From positions 1 through 64,000 of the forward strand of contig CAJUCX010000001.1 in assembly GCA_910585195.1 (NCBI GenBank): a stretch of 64,000 bases of DNA, read 5' to 3'. Under the pieces are notes generated by a model. That model was not told the DNA's origin. It searched no databases and saw only the letters and a program-made list of their open reading frames with translations. Made by a program: the position numbers and the translations under genes. The first letter of the stretch is position 1. Each line of letters starts with the position of its first letter. This document shows positions 51,237 to 58,770 of this stretch, piece after piece. Source of the stretch: an uncultured Christensenellaceae bacterium. GTDB lineage: Bacteria; Bacillota; Clostridia; Christensenellales; CAG-314.

Positions 51237-52195
51237 ATATATTTAACCTCCAAAATCGACATAACAAGCGAGTCGATTACCGCCGCAGGATTGCAGTTGC
51301 TTTCCGTCTTTATTTTTGCCGCCGTAAGCAAATCTATAACCTTGTACAATGCCGTCGGCGAATACTTCTGTTTAATGCAAAGTATATCATTTTTTTTGTG
51401 TTTAAGCAACAGCATATCTTCGTTGGTATAAAGCATAAGCGTTTCTCTATACAAGAGCAGCAACATCTGATACACCAACTGCGGCTCGCCGGCCGACATA
51501 AGTTTGGAACACGACTTTAACGCGTCTTTTGAAGAATTCAAATTTTTTACCACATCGACGATGGCGTCGAATGCCTTGTAAAAACTCTTGTCGTTGGCAT
51601 ATTGCTCTGCCAACAGCGGTCTGTTGGCGCAAAAGCCCGCTGCGATTTCCGCATCGCTTTCGCTTATTCCGCAAGCGGTGAGATATTTCAAAACCTCTTC
51701 CGACGAAGTATCGTCAACGTGTATAAGCTGACAGCGCGATTTTACCGTAGCCAAAATTGCATTTTCGTTTACCGCGCCCAAAAAGAAAATGGTATTTTCC
51801 GGCGGTTCTTCCAACGTCTTTAACAACTTATTCTGCACTACGGCGGACAAAGCATCGCTGTTGTTTAATATATAAACTTTGCGCTCCCCCTCGAAAGGCT
51901 TTACGTAACAGCCGTCGATTATTTCGTTTGCGTCGGCAGTCAAAATCTTGTCTTTTTTTGGGTAAACGTGCACGTCTACGTGATTGCCGTCAAACACCTT
52001 GTTGCAGGTTATGCAAGAAAAGCAACCGCCCTTAGGGCACAGTGCCATTGCACTTGCATACGTCAAAAATTTTTGCAAATACACGGGGTCTCTGCCGGTA
52101 ACGAGATAGGCGTGCGAAAACTTGTCTGCGGAAAACTGCTTCCACAAACTTTCAAACGCTTTTGTACCGCAAATCAATCTCGTAAGTTGCTCCAT
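51224..52195 (-). CDS. holB: DNA polymerase III delta-prime subunit
   Basis: 323 residues from the ATG at 52195 after GGGAGA. Clamp-loader AAA+ protein. Zinc ribbon Cys 53, 58, 61, 64 and sensor-like ILNNSDALSAVVQNKLLKTLEEPPENTIFFL region are intact. The usual Walker A is missing: the site reads LVTGRDPVYLQK (31-42). So this copy probably does not bind ATP, as in E. coli delta-prime. Between tmk and ricT. Confidence 0.9.
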   Translation of the reverse strand: MEQLTRLICGTKAFESLWKQFSADKFSHAYLVTGRDPVYLQKFLTYASAMALCPKGGCFSCITCNKVFDGNHVDVHVYPKKDKILTADANEIIDGCYVKPFEGERKVYILNNSDALSAVVQNKLLKTLEEPPENTIFFLGAVNENAILATVKSRCQLIHVDDTSSEEVLKYLTACGISESDAEIAAGFCANRPLLAEQYANDKSFYKAFDAIVDVVKNLNSSKDALKSCSKLMSAGEPQLVYQMLLLLYRETLMLYTNEDMLLLKHKKNDILCIKQKYSPTALYKVIDLLTAAKIKTESNCNPAAVIDSLVMSILEVKYICRK

Positions 52196-52283
52196 ATTTT
52201 CTCCCTGACGATACTTCTTCACGAACAATAAAAATTGCCCGTCCTGTATATAATTTTTCGGTCGTTTATTTTACCGTACGATA

Positions 52284-52928
52284 TTAGTTGCTTTCCGCGT
52301 TATTATCGGGAAAAATTCCTTTTTGCTTTAACGCTTCTACAATTTTATCGTGCGTCTCGAATTTGGTACCCGTGGGTTTGATAATTATAAACCGTTCTTT
52401 TTCCTGCTCTGCCACGGTTTTATAGCCTTGATATACCTTGTCGAAAAACTCGCTGCCGGCTTGCTCCAACCTGTCGGCTTTGTCCGCACCGCCTTTACGC
52501 AAAAATGCCTCCTGCGGGCTTAAATCCAAAAATATAGTATACTGCGGCAAAAACTCGCCTATTGCCAGTTGGTTTAATCTTTTCACAAAGTCGTAACCCA
52601 AGCCCCTGCCGAAACCTTGATATGCATAAGAAGAATCTATATATCTGTCGCAAAAAACTATCTTTCCTTGTTTTAAGGCAGGCTCGACAATATCTTTTAA
52701 GTGCTGATTTCTTGCAGCCGCATACAAAAATGCTTCGCAAACGTCGCCCATTTCTTTATTGTCCGGGTCTAAAATAATTTTGCGTATTTCTTCCGCTATT
52801 TTGCTGCCGCCCGGTTCGCGCGTAAAAACAGCGTCGATATTATTTTTTTCGCAATATTCTTTAAGAAATCTTACCTGCGTAGATTTTCCCACGCCCTCGC
52901 TGCCTTCCAGCGTAATAAAGTTTTTCAT
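52284..52928 (-). CDS. tmk: thymidylate kinase
   Basis: 214 residues. Phosphorylates dTMP. P-loop EGSEGVGKSTQ (8-18), DR(Y/H) motif CDRYIDSSYAYQGFGRG and a lid region are present. Start overlaps the decarboxylase stop by 4 bp. The next gene, holB, is 88 bp downstream. In Bacillus the small genes yaaQ (darA) and yaaR lie here, but no coding sequence fits in this gap. Confidence 0.95.
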   Translation of the reverse strand: MKNFITLEGSEGVGKSTQVRFLKEYCEKNNIDAVFTREPGGSKIAEEIRKIILDPDNKEMGDVCEAFLYAAARNQHLKDIVEPALKQGKIVFCDRYIDSSYAYQGFGRGLGYDFVKRLNQLAIGEFLPQYTIFLDLSPQEAFLRKGGADKADRLEQAGSEFFDKVYQGYKTVAEQEKERFIIIKPTGTKFETHDKIVEALKQKGIFPDNNAESN

Positions 52929-54238
52929 TTTTTATACACCCTTATCTTCCCGTCGTATACGCCGAACAAACCGTCGAAATTTTTTAAGTAACTTGCGTTT
53001 CGTATCTTCTCGCCCTGCAAAAACAACGGTATGCACGGAGGATAAACACCGCATTGCTCTGCGCAAACAAATCCGTCGGCTTTTTCCGTTTCTATTTCCA
53101 TTACTTCGCCGTCGACAGTTTTTAAGAAACTATACGGCTCGGCGTAATCTATATTCATTGCCGCAGGACTTACAAACTTAGGCATATCCTGCAATGCTTG
53201 CTTTAATTTTAATAGATTTTGCATACTTTCGGCAAGCGAAACGATAAAAACAACTCTCGACAAATCCCAAAACTCCGCATATATGCCCTTTTGCCGCAAA
53301 TACTCTGCCGCTTTTTTACCGTCGGTGTCGCACAGCACAAGCCTGCAAAAATCGTCGTTGTCCAAAAATGACAGTCCTTTTATGCTTTTTATTTCTTTTA
53401 TCTCATCATAAACACGTTTGTCCGCGCCTTGCAAAATCTTATCTTGCAAATACGCGCGCGCAAAATCCATAGACGCCATAAGCAGGTAGTTCGGGCTTGA
53501 AGAATTGAATTTATTTAAGTTGGCTTTAATTTTCTTTGCAAGTTTACCGTCATTTGCAAACACAAGCGCGGTCTGCGTCATTGCCGGCAGCGTCTTGTGC
53601 GCAGACGTTACGCAGGCGTCGCAGTTTTTTGCAATACCTTCGGGCAGCAAGGCAGAAAATGCAAAATGCGCCCCGTGCGCCCCGTCGACAAACAAAGATA
53701 TTCCGCAAGATTTACAAAAAGCGTAGATATTTTGCAAGTCGCAAGTTTCGCCGTAATAGTTCGGACTTGTCAAAAGCACTGTTTTTATATTTTTATTTTC
53801 TTTTACGGCAATTTCGACTTGCCGCAAAGTTACAGGCAAAAATCTGCCGTCTTTTATATGATTGTTCAATACTACCGCAGTTTTGCCGAACGCCGACAAT
53901 CCGTTAAACACGCTTGAATGACTGCCCCTTTCTACCAAAATATCGCCGTCGGCGCTTGCTATCATCGATAGAACTCCGCAGGTGCTGCCGTTGGTGGTAA
54001 AGAAACATTGTTCCGCTCCGTAAAGGTCGGCATACAACTTTTGCGCTTGGTCGATTACTCCGTCGGGATTTAATAAGTTGTCGGAAAAGTCCAGTTCCGT
54101 TATATCGTAAGGATATACGCTTTCAAAAACATTTGAATATGCAAAATCTTGCGCGACCCCTTTATGGCACGGCATATGAAATCTTGCGTTATTTTGTTTT
54201 GCGTAATTTTCAAGCATTTCGACTATCGGCATCTGCAT
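52925..54238 (-). CDS. Orn/Lys/Arg decarboxylase family protein
   Basis: 437 residues, similar to Bacillus YaaO. PLP enzyme with Lys 215 in TSAHKTLPAMTQ, DGAHGAHF metal/PLP block (185-192) and FFTTNGSTCGVL. Smaller than inducible E. coli decarboxylases because it lacks the N-terminal wing domain. Product (agmatine, cadaverine or putrescine) is not settled. Starts MQMP at ATG 54238 or 54232; no ribosome site, and the -10 box is 6 bases before the first ATG, so the mRNA seems leaderless. Head of the tmk-holB-ricT operon. Confidence 0.88.
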   Translation of the reverse strand: MQMPIVEMLENYAKQNNARFHMPCHKGVAQDFAYSNVFESVYPYDITELDFSDNLLNPDGVIDQAQKLYADLYGAEQCFFTTNGSTCGVLSMIASADGDILVERGSHSSVFNGLSAFGKTAVVLNNHIKDGRFLPVTLRQVEIAVKENKNIKTVLLTSPNYYGETCDLQNIYAFCKSCGISLFVDGAHGAHFAFSALLPEGIAKNCDACVTSAHKTLPAMTQTALVFANDGKLAKKIKANLNKFNSSSPNYLLMASMDFARAYLQDKILQGADKRVYDEIKEIKSIKGLSFLDNDDFCRLVLCDTDGKKAAEYLRQKGIYAEFWDLSRVVFIVSLAESMQNLLKLKQALQDMPKFVSPAAMNIDYAEPYSFLKTVDGEVMEIETEKADGFVCAEQCGVYPPCIPLFLQGEKIRNASYLKNFDGLFGVYDGKIRVYKK

Positions 54239-54244
54239 ATATAA

Positions 54245-54273
54245 ATTTTAACATTTAAGACTGAAAATAACAA
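54245..54273 (-). promoter_or_regulatory. promoter giving a leaderless decarboxylase-tmk-holB-ricT mRNA
   Basis: Minus strand TTGTTA, 17-bp spacer, TAAAAT with extended TG, then TTATAT and ATG. Predicted start falls on the ATG itself. Confidence 0.65.
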
Positions 54274-54375
54274 CAAAAAAATAATTGCAAAAATTCGTTT
54301 CTTCTCCCGCCGCAAAACAATTTGAAATGCGGATTTAATCGTAAATGAATTTTTTGCGACAAATTTTATGATGTA

Positions 54376-54418
54376 TACAAAAACTCCGCCCAAAGTCGTT
54401 TTACTTTGGGCGGAGTTT
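54376..54418 (-). terminator. terminator of greA-lysS
   Basis: 16-bp perfect stem AAACTCCGCCCAAAGT / ACTTTGGGCGGAGTTT with a 6-base loop and TTTTTG on the minus strand. Confidence 0.92.
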
Positions 54419-54434
54419 CAAAATATTTTAATTG

Positions 54435-55937
54435 TTATTTTTTAATGGGTTTCATTGTAGGGAACAGCAATACGTCTCTTATCGAAGATTGATTTGTAAA
54501 CAGCATAATCATTCTGTCGATGCCTATGCCCAAACCGCCTGTAGGAGGCATTCCGTATTCCAAAGCGGTTACGAAATCGTCGTCCATCATTTGCGCTTCG
54601 TCGTCGCCTTTTTCTCTCTGTTTGACCTGCGCGGTAAATCTTTCCTTTTGGTCAATAGGGTCGTTAAGCTCGCTGAACGCGTTGCCCATTTCTCTTGCGG
54701 TAATAAAGAACTCGAACCTCTCGGTAAGTCTAGGGTCTTTTACGCTCTTTTTGGCAAGAGGCGAAACTTCCACAGGATAATCGTAAATAAACGTAGGTTG
54801 TACCAAATGCTCTTCTACAAGTTGGTCAAACACTTCGTATAACGCATAGCCCCAACTTTGTTTTTTGCTGTCGCAAGGCGCGCCTAAATCTTTTGCGGCT
54901 TTTATGGCCTGAGCGTCGTCCATTTCGGAAAAATCTACGCCGGTATATTTTTTTACCGCCTCTATCATAGTGAGTTTTTCCCACTTGTCAAGGTCGAGCG
55001 TTACGTCGCCGTAAACCACCTTGCGGGTGCCCAAAACTTTGTCGGCAATATAGCAAAACATTTTTTCCACAATGTCCATCATTTCGTGAAAGTCTACGTA
55101 TGCCTGATACAGCTCTACCGTGGTGAACTCGGGATTATGTCTTGTGTCCATACCCTCGTTGCGGAAGAGCCTGCCCATTTCATACACCTTTTCGAAACCG
55201 CCTACGATTAACCTCTTCAAATAAAGTTCCGGCGCGATACGCATATACATATCTATATCCAAAGTGTTGTGGTGCGTTATAAACGGTCTTGCCGTTGCGC
55301 CGCCTGCAATGGTGTTCAGAATAGGCGTGTCGACTTCTATAAAACCGCGGTTATCCAAAAACTCTCTAACACACTTGATTATCTGAGAGCGCATTACGAA
55401 AGTTCGTTTTACTTCCGGATTGGCAATCAAATCGACGTATCTTTGACGGTAACGCAAGTCGTTGTCTTTAAGCCCGTGAAATTTTTCAGGCAGAGGCAGC
55501 AACGATTTTGAAAGCAAAGTTATTTCCTGCGCTTTGACGGAAATTTCGCCCATATGCGTACGGAACACTTCGCCCGACAAACCTACTATATCGCCGATGT
55601 CCCAACTTTTGAAATCGGCATAAGTCTCGTCGCCGACCATATCTTTTCTTACGTAAATCTGAATAGTGCCTTCGTTGTCTAAAATATGGCAAAAACTTGC
55701 CTTGCCCATAATTCTGCGCGAAACTATTCTGCCGGCAATTTTTACCGTCTGCACCTGATTTTCGTCAAAGCCGTCGACAATTTTTTTGGAATTGCTGTCA
55801 ATGTCAAACTTGGTTATTTCGTAAGGATTTTTACCCGCGTCTATAAGGTTTTGCAGCTTTTCGCGGCGCACCCTTACCACTTCGGTAAAATCTTCCTGTA
55901 TTTCTTCCGCCGTGCGGTTTTGCGGTTGTTCGTTCAT
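54435..55937 (-). CDS. lysS: lysyl-tRNA synthetase, class II
   Basis: 500 residues. Charges tRNA-Lys. N-terminal OB-fold anticodon domain (about 55-160), motif 2 GRLFRNEGMDTRHNPEF and motif 3 GLGIGIDRMIML. Start follows CGGGAGA. Comes 67 bp after greA, a common Firmicute order, with a strong terminator beyond. Confidence 0.97.
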   Translation of the reverse strand: MNEQPQNRTAEEIQEDFTEVVRVRREKLQNLIDAGKNPYEITKFDIDSNSKKIVDGFDENQVQTVKIAGRIVSRRIMGKASFCHILDNEGTIQIYVRKDMVGDETYADFKSWDIGDIVGLSGEVFRTHMGEISVKAQEITLLSKSLLPLPEKFHGLKDNDLRYRQRYVDLIANPEVKRTFVMRSQIIKCVREFLDNRGFIEVDTPILNTIAGGATARPFITHHNTLDIDMYMRIAPELYLKRLIVGGFEKVYEMGRLFRNEGMDTRHNPEFTTVELYQAYVDFHEMMDIVEKMFCYIADKVLGTRKVVYGDVTLDLDKWEKLTMIEAVKKYTGVDFSEMDDAQAIKAAKDLGAPCDSKKQSWGYALYEVFDQLVEEHLVQPTFIYDYPVEVSPLAKKSVKDPRLTERFEFFITAREMGNAFSELNDPIDQKERFTAQVKQREKGDDEAQMMDDDFVTALEYGMPPTGGLGIGIDRMIMLFTNQSSIRDVLLFPTMKPIKK

Positions 55938-56004
55938 ATTTTCTCCCGAATTAAGGTCAATGGATAAGACCGTTTTTTTATAACTTCGTTGCAGTTTAAT
56001 AAAC

Positions 56005-56475
56005 TCAACTGTTAATCGCCAAAATCTTCAATTTAATGGTGCCGGCGTTGTTTACTACTTCCACCGTCTGCCCCAACTTTTTGCCGAGCAATGCTTTACC
56101 TACAGGCGACTCGTTGCTGATTTTTCCGGAAAAAGGGTCGCTCTCGGTTGTACCGACGATTCTGTACTTCAATTCTTTTTCCGTCTTAAAGTTGTAAATT
56201 GTTACCTCACTGCCCAAAGAGACTACGCTGGTATCTGCAACGGTATCTATAATTTTTACGTTGCGCAATTTTTCTTCGATGTCCAAAATTTCTCTTTCGA
56301 TGCGTGCTTGCTCGTCTTTTGCAGCGTCATACTCTGCATTTTCCGAAAGGTCGCCCTGTGCGCGCGCTTCGCTTATGATTTGCGAAATTTCCTGTCTTTT
56401 TTCAGTCTTTAAGATATGAAGTCTTTGCTCCAACTCTTCAAAACCTTGTTTGGTCAAAATTACTTCTTCTGCCAT
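56005..56475 (-). CDS. greA: transcription elongation factor GreA
   Basis: 156 residues from the ATG at 56475 with CGGAGG; a longer frame to 56562 runs through the promoter and has no ribosome site. Coiled-coil N-terminus (LTKQGFEELEQRLHIL) with tip acidic residues in GDLSENAEYDAAKDEQ, then the FKBP-like domain ending SPVGKALLGKK. Rescues backtracked RNA polymerase by stimulating transcript cleavage. Its leader carries an attenuator-like hairpin. Confidence 0.95.
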   Translation of the reverse strand: MAEEVILTKQGFEELEQRLHILKTEKRQEISQIISEARAQGDLSENAEYDAAKDEQARIEREILDIEEKLRNVKIIDTVADTSVVSLGSEVTIYNFKTEKELKYRIVGTTESDPFSGKISNESPVGKALLGKKLGQTVEVVNNAGTIKLKILAINS

Positions 56476-56494
56476 TATAACCTCCGATAAACAA

Positions 56495-56527
56495 CAAAAA
56501 CAACCGTCGCCACTATTATGGCAACGG
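56495..56527 (-). terminator. attenuator-like terminator in the greA leader
   Basis: Minus strand stem CCGTTGCCA / TGGCGACGG (9 pairs, one G:U) with a 6-base loop, then TTGTTTTTGTTG. Lies between the greA promoter and its ribosome site. Together with 56476-56780 this gene-free stretch holds the greA promoter, the hairpin, AT-rich sequence and a downstream-gene terminator. Confidence 0.65.
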
Positions 56528-56540
56528 ATGAGTTGCTGAT

Positions 56541-56569
56541 ATAATACAACAACCGCGGACAAAAGTCAA
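56541..56569 (-). promoter_or_regulatory. promoter for greA-lysS
   Basis: Minus strand TTGACT, 17-bp spacer, TATTAT. Start near 56534, just before the attenuator hairpin. Confidence 0.85.
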
Positions 56570-56743
56570 TTATTTACCGCAACGGGTTGCGCAAACTTGC
56601 AAAGATTTATATATGACTTTGCAAATAAATTTTGCGGCAAACGGTAAAACGATTTATTATCTTTATGCTCGCGGCAGCATAATGTTTCTTTTAAGCAAAA
56701 TATTATAAGGTAAAATATACCCATCGGGCTTACAAATAAAACA

Positions 56744-56771
56744 ACGGCGGTGAAATTTTAATCACCGCCGT
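56744..56771 (-). terminator. terminator of the small membrane gene
   Basis: 10-bp stem ACGGCGGTGA / TCACCGCCGT followed on the minus strand by TGTTTTATTTG. Confidence 0.85.
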
Positions 56772-56780
56772 CAAAATATT

Positions 56781-56966
56781 TTATTGCATTTGGTATTCAT
56801 CTTTCAAAATCATTGTGGACAATTTGCTTTTAAGCACCCACGACGCAATATAACCGCCGACGGTCAAAAGCAAAAAGATAATAGAAATTGCAGAAACCCC
56901 CGACAAGCCCGACTCCAACATAAAGTAAATGCTTGCCGCACCTTGCCCTAAACCGTTCTGCATCAT
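56781..56966 (-). CDS. small membrane protein, unknown function
   Basis: 61 residues from the ATG at 56966 (or 60 from 56963). One strong hydrophobic helix in the middle (SAISIIFLLLTVGGYIASWVL) with a charged C-terminus. The open frame extends back to rex at 57077, but a terminator lies in between, so the short form is favoured. No ribosome site is visible. Flanked by terminators on both sides and preceded by a direct repeat, which supports an independent small gene. Confidence 0.5.
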   Translation of the reverse strand: MMQNGLGQGAASIYFMLESGLSGVSAISIIFLLLTVGGYIASWVLKSKLSTMILKDEYQMQ

Positions 56967-56973
56967 ATTTGAT

Positions 56974-57007
56974 ATAATAATGACGTAATGAGATAATAAT
57001 GACGTAA
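56974..57007. repeat. tandem 15-bp direct repeat, operator candidate
   Basis: ATAATAATGACGTAA at 56974-56988 and again at 56993-57007, a 19-bp period (about two helical turns). Lies 8 bases before the start of the small membrane gene on the minus strand. Confidence 0.65.
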
Positions 57008-57047
57008 AAAATAATGCGCCGACGGTAAAAACCGTTGACGCATTATT
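57005..57047 (-). terminator. terminator of rex
   Basis: Minus strand AATAATGCG / CGCATTATT outer stem with an inner ACGGT / ACCGT stem, then TTTTTT. Starts about 25 bases past the rex stop. Confidence 0.85.
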
Positions 57048-57073
57048 AAAATTATATTTAATTATAAAAAAAA

Positions 57074-57694
57074 TCAATCGTTGTTTATTTTGTATGTCAA
57101 AAGAAACAAACTTTCGTTTAAGTGCACGTTTTCTATATGCACGCCGTCGAGTTTTACTTCCTGCGAAGCAAAGTTCCAGATAGCGGATATTCCGCAGTCT
57201 TTAACGTTTTTTGCAACGGCTTGCGCGTGTTCTTTTGGAGTGCAAATTATCGCAATGTCTATAAGATTGTTTGACGCATAATGCCCCAATCGGCTTGCGT
57301 CAAGCACTTGCACGCCGTCCGGTACCTTAATATGCGCCGTATCTACGTCGAACACCGCTTTGATAAAGAAACCCAGCTTGTCAAAACCGCGATAGTTTGC
57401 CAATGCCTGCCCTATCTTGCCGCCGCCAATGACAACCATATTGTAAGTTCTGTCAAGACCCAAAATTTGCTGCATTTGTTCGCACAGATATTTTACGTCA
57501 TAGCCGTAACCCTGTCTGCCGAAACCGCCGTAGTTGGAAAAGTCCTGTCTCACCTGGGACGCAGTGGTCCCCATAAGTTCAGAAATTTCATTTGATGATA
57601 CGTGAGCAACTCCCTTTTCTTCCAACTCAGTAAACAATCTCAAATAAGCCGGCAATCTGTTAATTACCGCAGATGAAATTTTTTGTTTTTCCAT
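57074..57694 (-). CDS. rex: redox-sensing transcriptional repressor Rex
   Basis: 206 residues from the ATG at 57694 (AAAGG upstream). Winged-helix DNA-binding domain (SSNEISELMGTTASQVRQDFSNYGGFGRQGYGY, about 35-68) and a Rossmann fold VVIGGGKIGQAL that senses NADH/NAD. Usually represses fermentation and reduction genes when NAD is high. Has its own promoter and terminator. No good Rex palindrome was found in its promoter. Confidence 0.95.
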   Translation of the reverse strand: MEKQKISSAVINRLPAYLRLFTELEEKGVAHVSSNEISELMGTTASQVRQDFSNYGGFGRQGYGYDVKYLCEQMQQILGLDRTYNMVVIGGGKIGQALANYRGFDKLGFFIKAVFDVDTAHIKVPDGVQVLDASRLGHYASNNLIDIAIICTPKEHAQAVAKNVKDCGISAIWNFASQEVKLDGVHIENVHLNESLFLLTYKINND

Positions 57695-57724
57695 ATGTTT
57701 GACCTTTCCCCGAAAATTAATTAA

Positions 57725-57753
57725 AATATAACACAAATAAAAAAAGTTGTAAA
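57725..57753 (-). promoter_or_regulatory. promoter for rex
   Basis: Minus strand TTTACA, 17-bp spacer, TATATT. Start near 57718. Confidence 0.8.
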
Positions 57754-57786
57754 CAAAGCAACACACCGATACGCAGGAGAATTTTA

Positions 57787-58038
57787 ATGAAAATCTGGGC
57801 TAAACTCATAAAAAACGAAAAAATAATAAAACACGGCATCGTCGAGGCAGAAAACTTAAACACTTTTTCAGGCATTACGCGGGCTTTTATGGACGTTGCG
57901 GAAGAAATGAAAATCCCTACCCCAGTGATAACACGCACGAGCGCGCAGTTTTTTTTCGACTTCAACAGCGTGCGTTTTAAGCAAGATGACTTTGTAGAAA
58001 AAATCGACTTCGACGCGCTGGTTATAGAAAGAGCATAA
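57787..58038 (+). CDS. small protein of unknown function
   Basis: 83 residues. Starts MKIWAKLIKNEKIIKHGIVE; mixed alpha-beta composition, no membrane segment, no cysteines. No recognised family. Clear ribosome site (CAGGAGAATTTTA). Divergent from rex in a 92-bp gap and followed by a hairpin terminator, so it looks like a real single-gene unit. Confidence 0.72.
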   Translation: MKIWAKLIKNEKIIKHGIVEAENLNTFSGITRAFMDVAEEMKIPTPVITRTSAQFFFDFNSVRFKQDDFVEKIDFDALVIERA

Positions 58039-58060
58039 CAAAAAATTTTGCAATTTTCTT

Positions 58061-58089
58061 AATGCCTAAGTGCTTTGCGCTTTGGCATT
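58061..58089 (+). terminator. hairpin after the 57787-58038 gene
   Basis: AATGCC(T)AAG / CTT(T)GGCATT stem with one mismatch, then TAGTTTATTTT. The loop side again carries GCGCTTTGG. Confidence 0.6.
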
Positions 58090-58262
58090 TAGTTTATTTT
58101 GCAAAAAGTTTAATTTATATTAACATAAATAAAGCGCCTATTTACAAAAAAATATTAGTAACAATATGGTTATTAGCGCGGCTAAATAAGTCTGAAAATA
58201 ATTAGAAACGCAACGAGTAATTTTTTTAATATTGCAAACACTAATCCCAAACGGAGGTAGTT

Positions 58263-58481
58263 ATGAGGAATATTGTTTCTGTCATTGCTTTTATTTTAGT
58301 CATTGCCGGCGCGCTTAACTGGCTGCTTATAGGCATATTTTCTTTTGATATGATAGGCTTTTTACTTGGACCGATGAGCATAGTAACGCGCATTATTTAC
58401 GGTTTGGTGGGCGTTGCCTCACTTTGGCTTATAGGCGCAGGCATTGCAAACGCCACAAAAACCAGAAGACACGCAGAATAA
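58263..58481 (+). CDS. DUF378 small membrane protein
   Basis: 72 residues with two membrane helices. Matches DUF378: RNIVSVIAFILVIAGALNWLLIGIF and DMIGFLLGP...SRIIYGLVGVASL-like (here TRIIYGLVGVASLWLIG). Function unknown; common in Firmicutes. Strong ACGGAGG ribosome site. Confidence 0.85.
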   Translation: MRNIVSVIAFILVIAGALNWLLIGIFSFDMIGFLLGPMSIVTRIIYGLVGVASLWLIGAGIANATKTRRHAE

Positions 58482-58488
58482 TTATCTA

Positions 58489-58518
58489 CAAAAGACAGTC
58501 GAAACAGACTGTTTTTTG
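58489..58518 (+). terminator. terminator of the DUF378 gene
   Basis: ACAGTC / GACTGT stem extended by ACAAAA / TTTTGT, 6-base loop, TTTTTT on the plus strand. Confidence 0.85.
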
Positions 58519-58690
58519 TTTGCCTTATTTTTTGTATACGTGAATTCAATACGTTTGCTGTATTTGAAACACAGCGTAAATATATACGACTATCGGCAAA
58601 TATATAAAAACATTTTGTTATTTTTAGTTATGTAATTAAAAATAATTGCCAAATTATATTTTTTGTGCAATAATAACGGCACAACTAAAA

Positions 58691-58733
58691 CAGACGGTAC
58701 TAGACCACCCGTCAATAAAAAAAACTAGGAGGT
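58691..58733 (+). ncRNA. preQ1-I riboswitch aptamer
   Basis: Stem GACGG (58693-58697) / CCGTC (58709-58713) closes loop TACTAGACCAC. An A-rich linker and ACTAGG (58724-58729) follow, which fold back as the second pseudoknot helix. This agrees with the preQ1-I layout (short stem, CUAG-containing loop, A-rich strand, ACUAxGG tail). A terminator and the queuosine-precursor transporter gene queT follow, which fits the known target class. Confidence 0.88.
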
Positions 58734-58735
58734 AT

Positions 58736-58770
58736 GCAAAGTAACTTTTAGTTTTACTTTGCGTTTTTTT
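58736..58770 (+). terminator. riboswitch expression-platform terminator
   Basis: Perfect 9-bp stem GCAAAGTAA (58736-58744) / TTACTTTGC (58754-58762), then GTTTTTTT at 58763-58770. The queT ATG is the very next base. Ligand binding upstream probably decides between termination and read-through. Confidence 0.85.

Noticed and set aside
57695..57786. Rex autoregulatory operator
   Set aside because: The promoter region contains TTGTG and TTAATTAA pieces but no convincing TTGTGA-N6-TCACAA or TTGTTAA-type palindrome.
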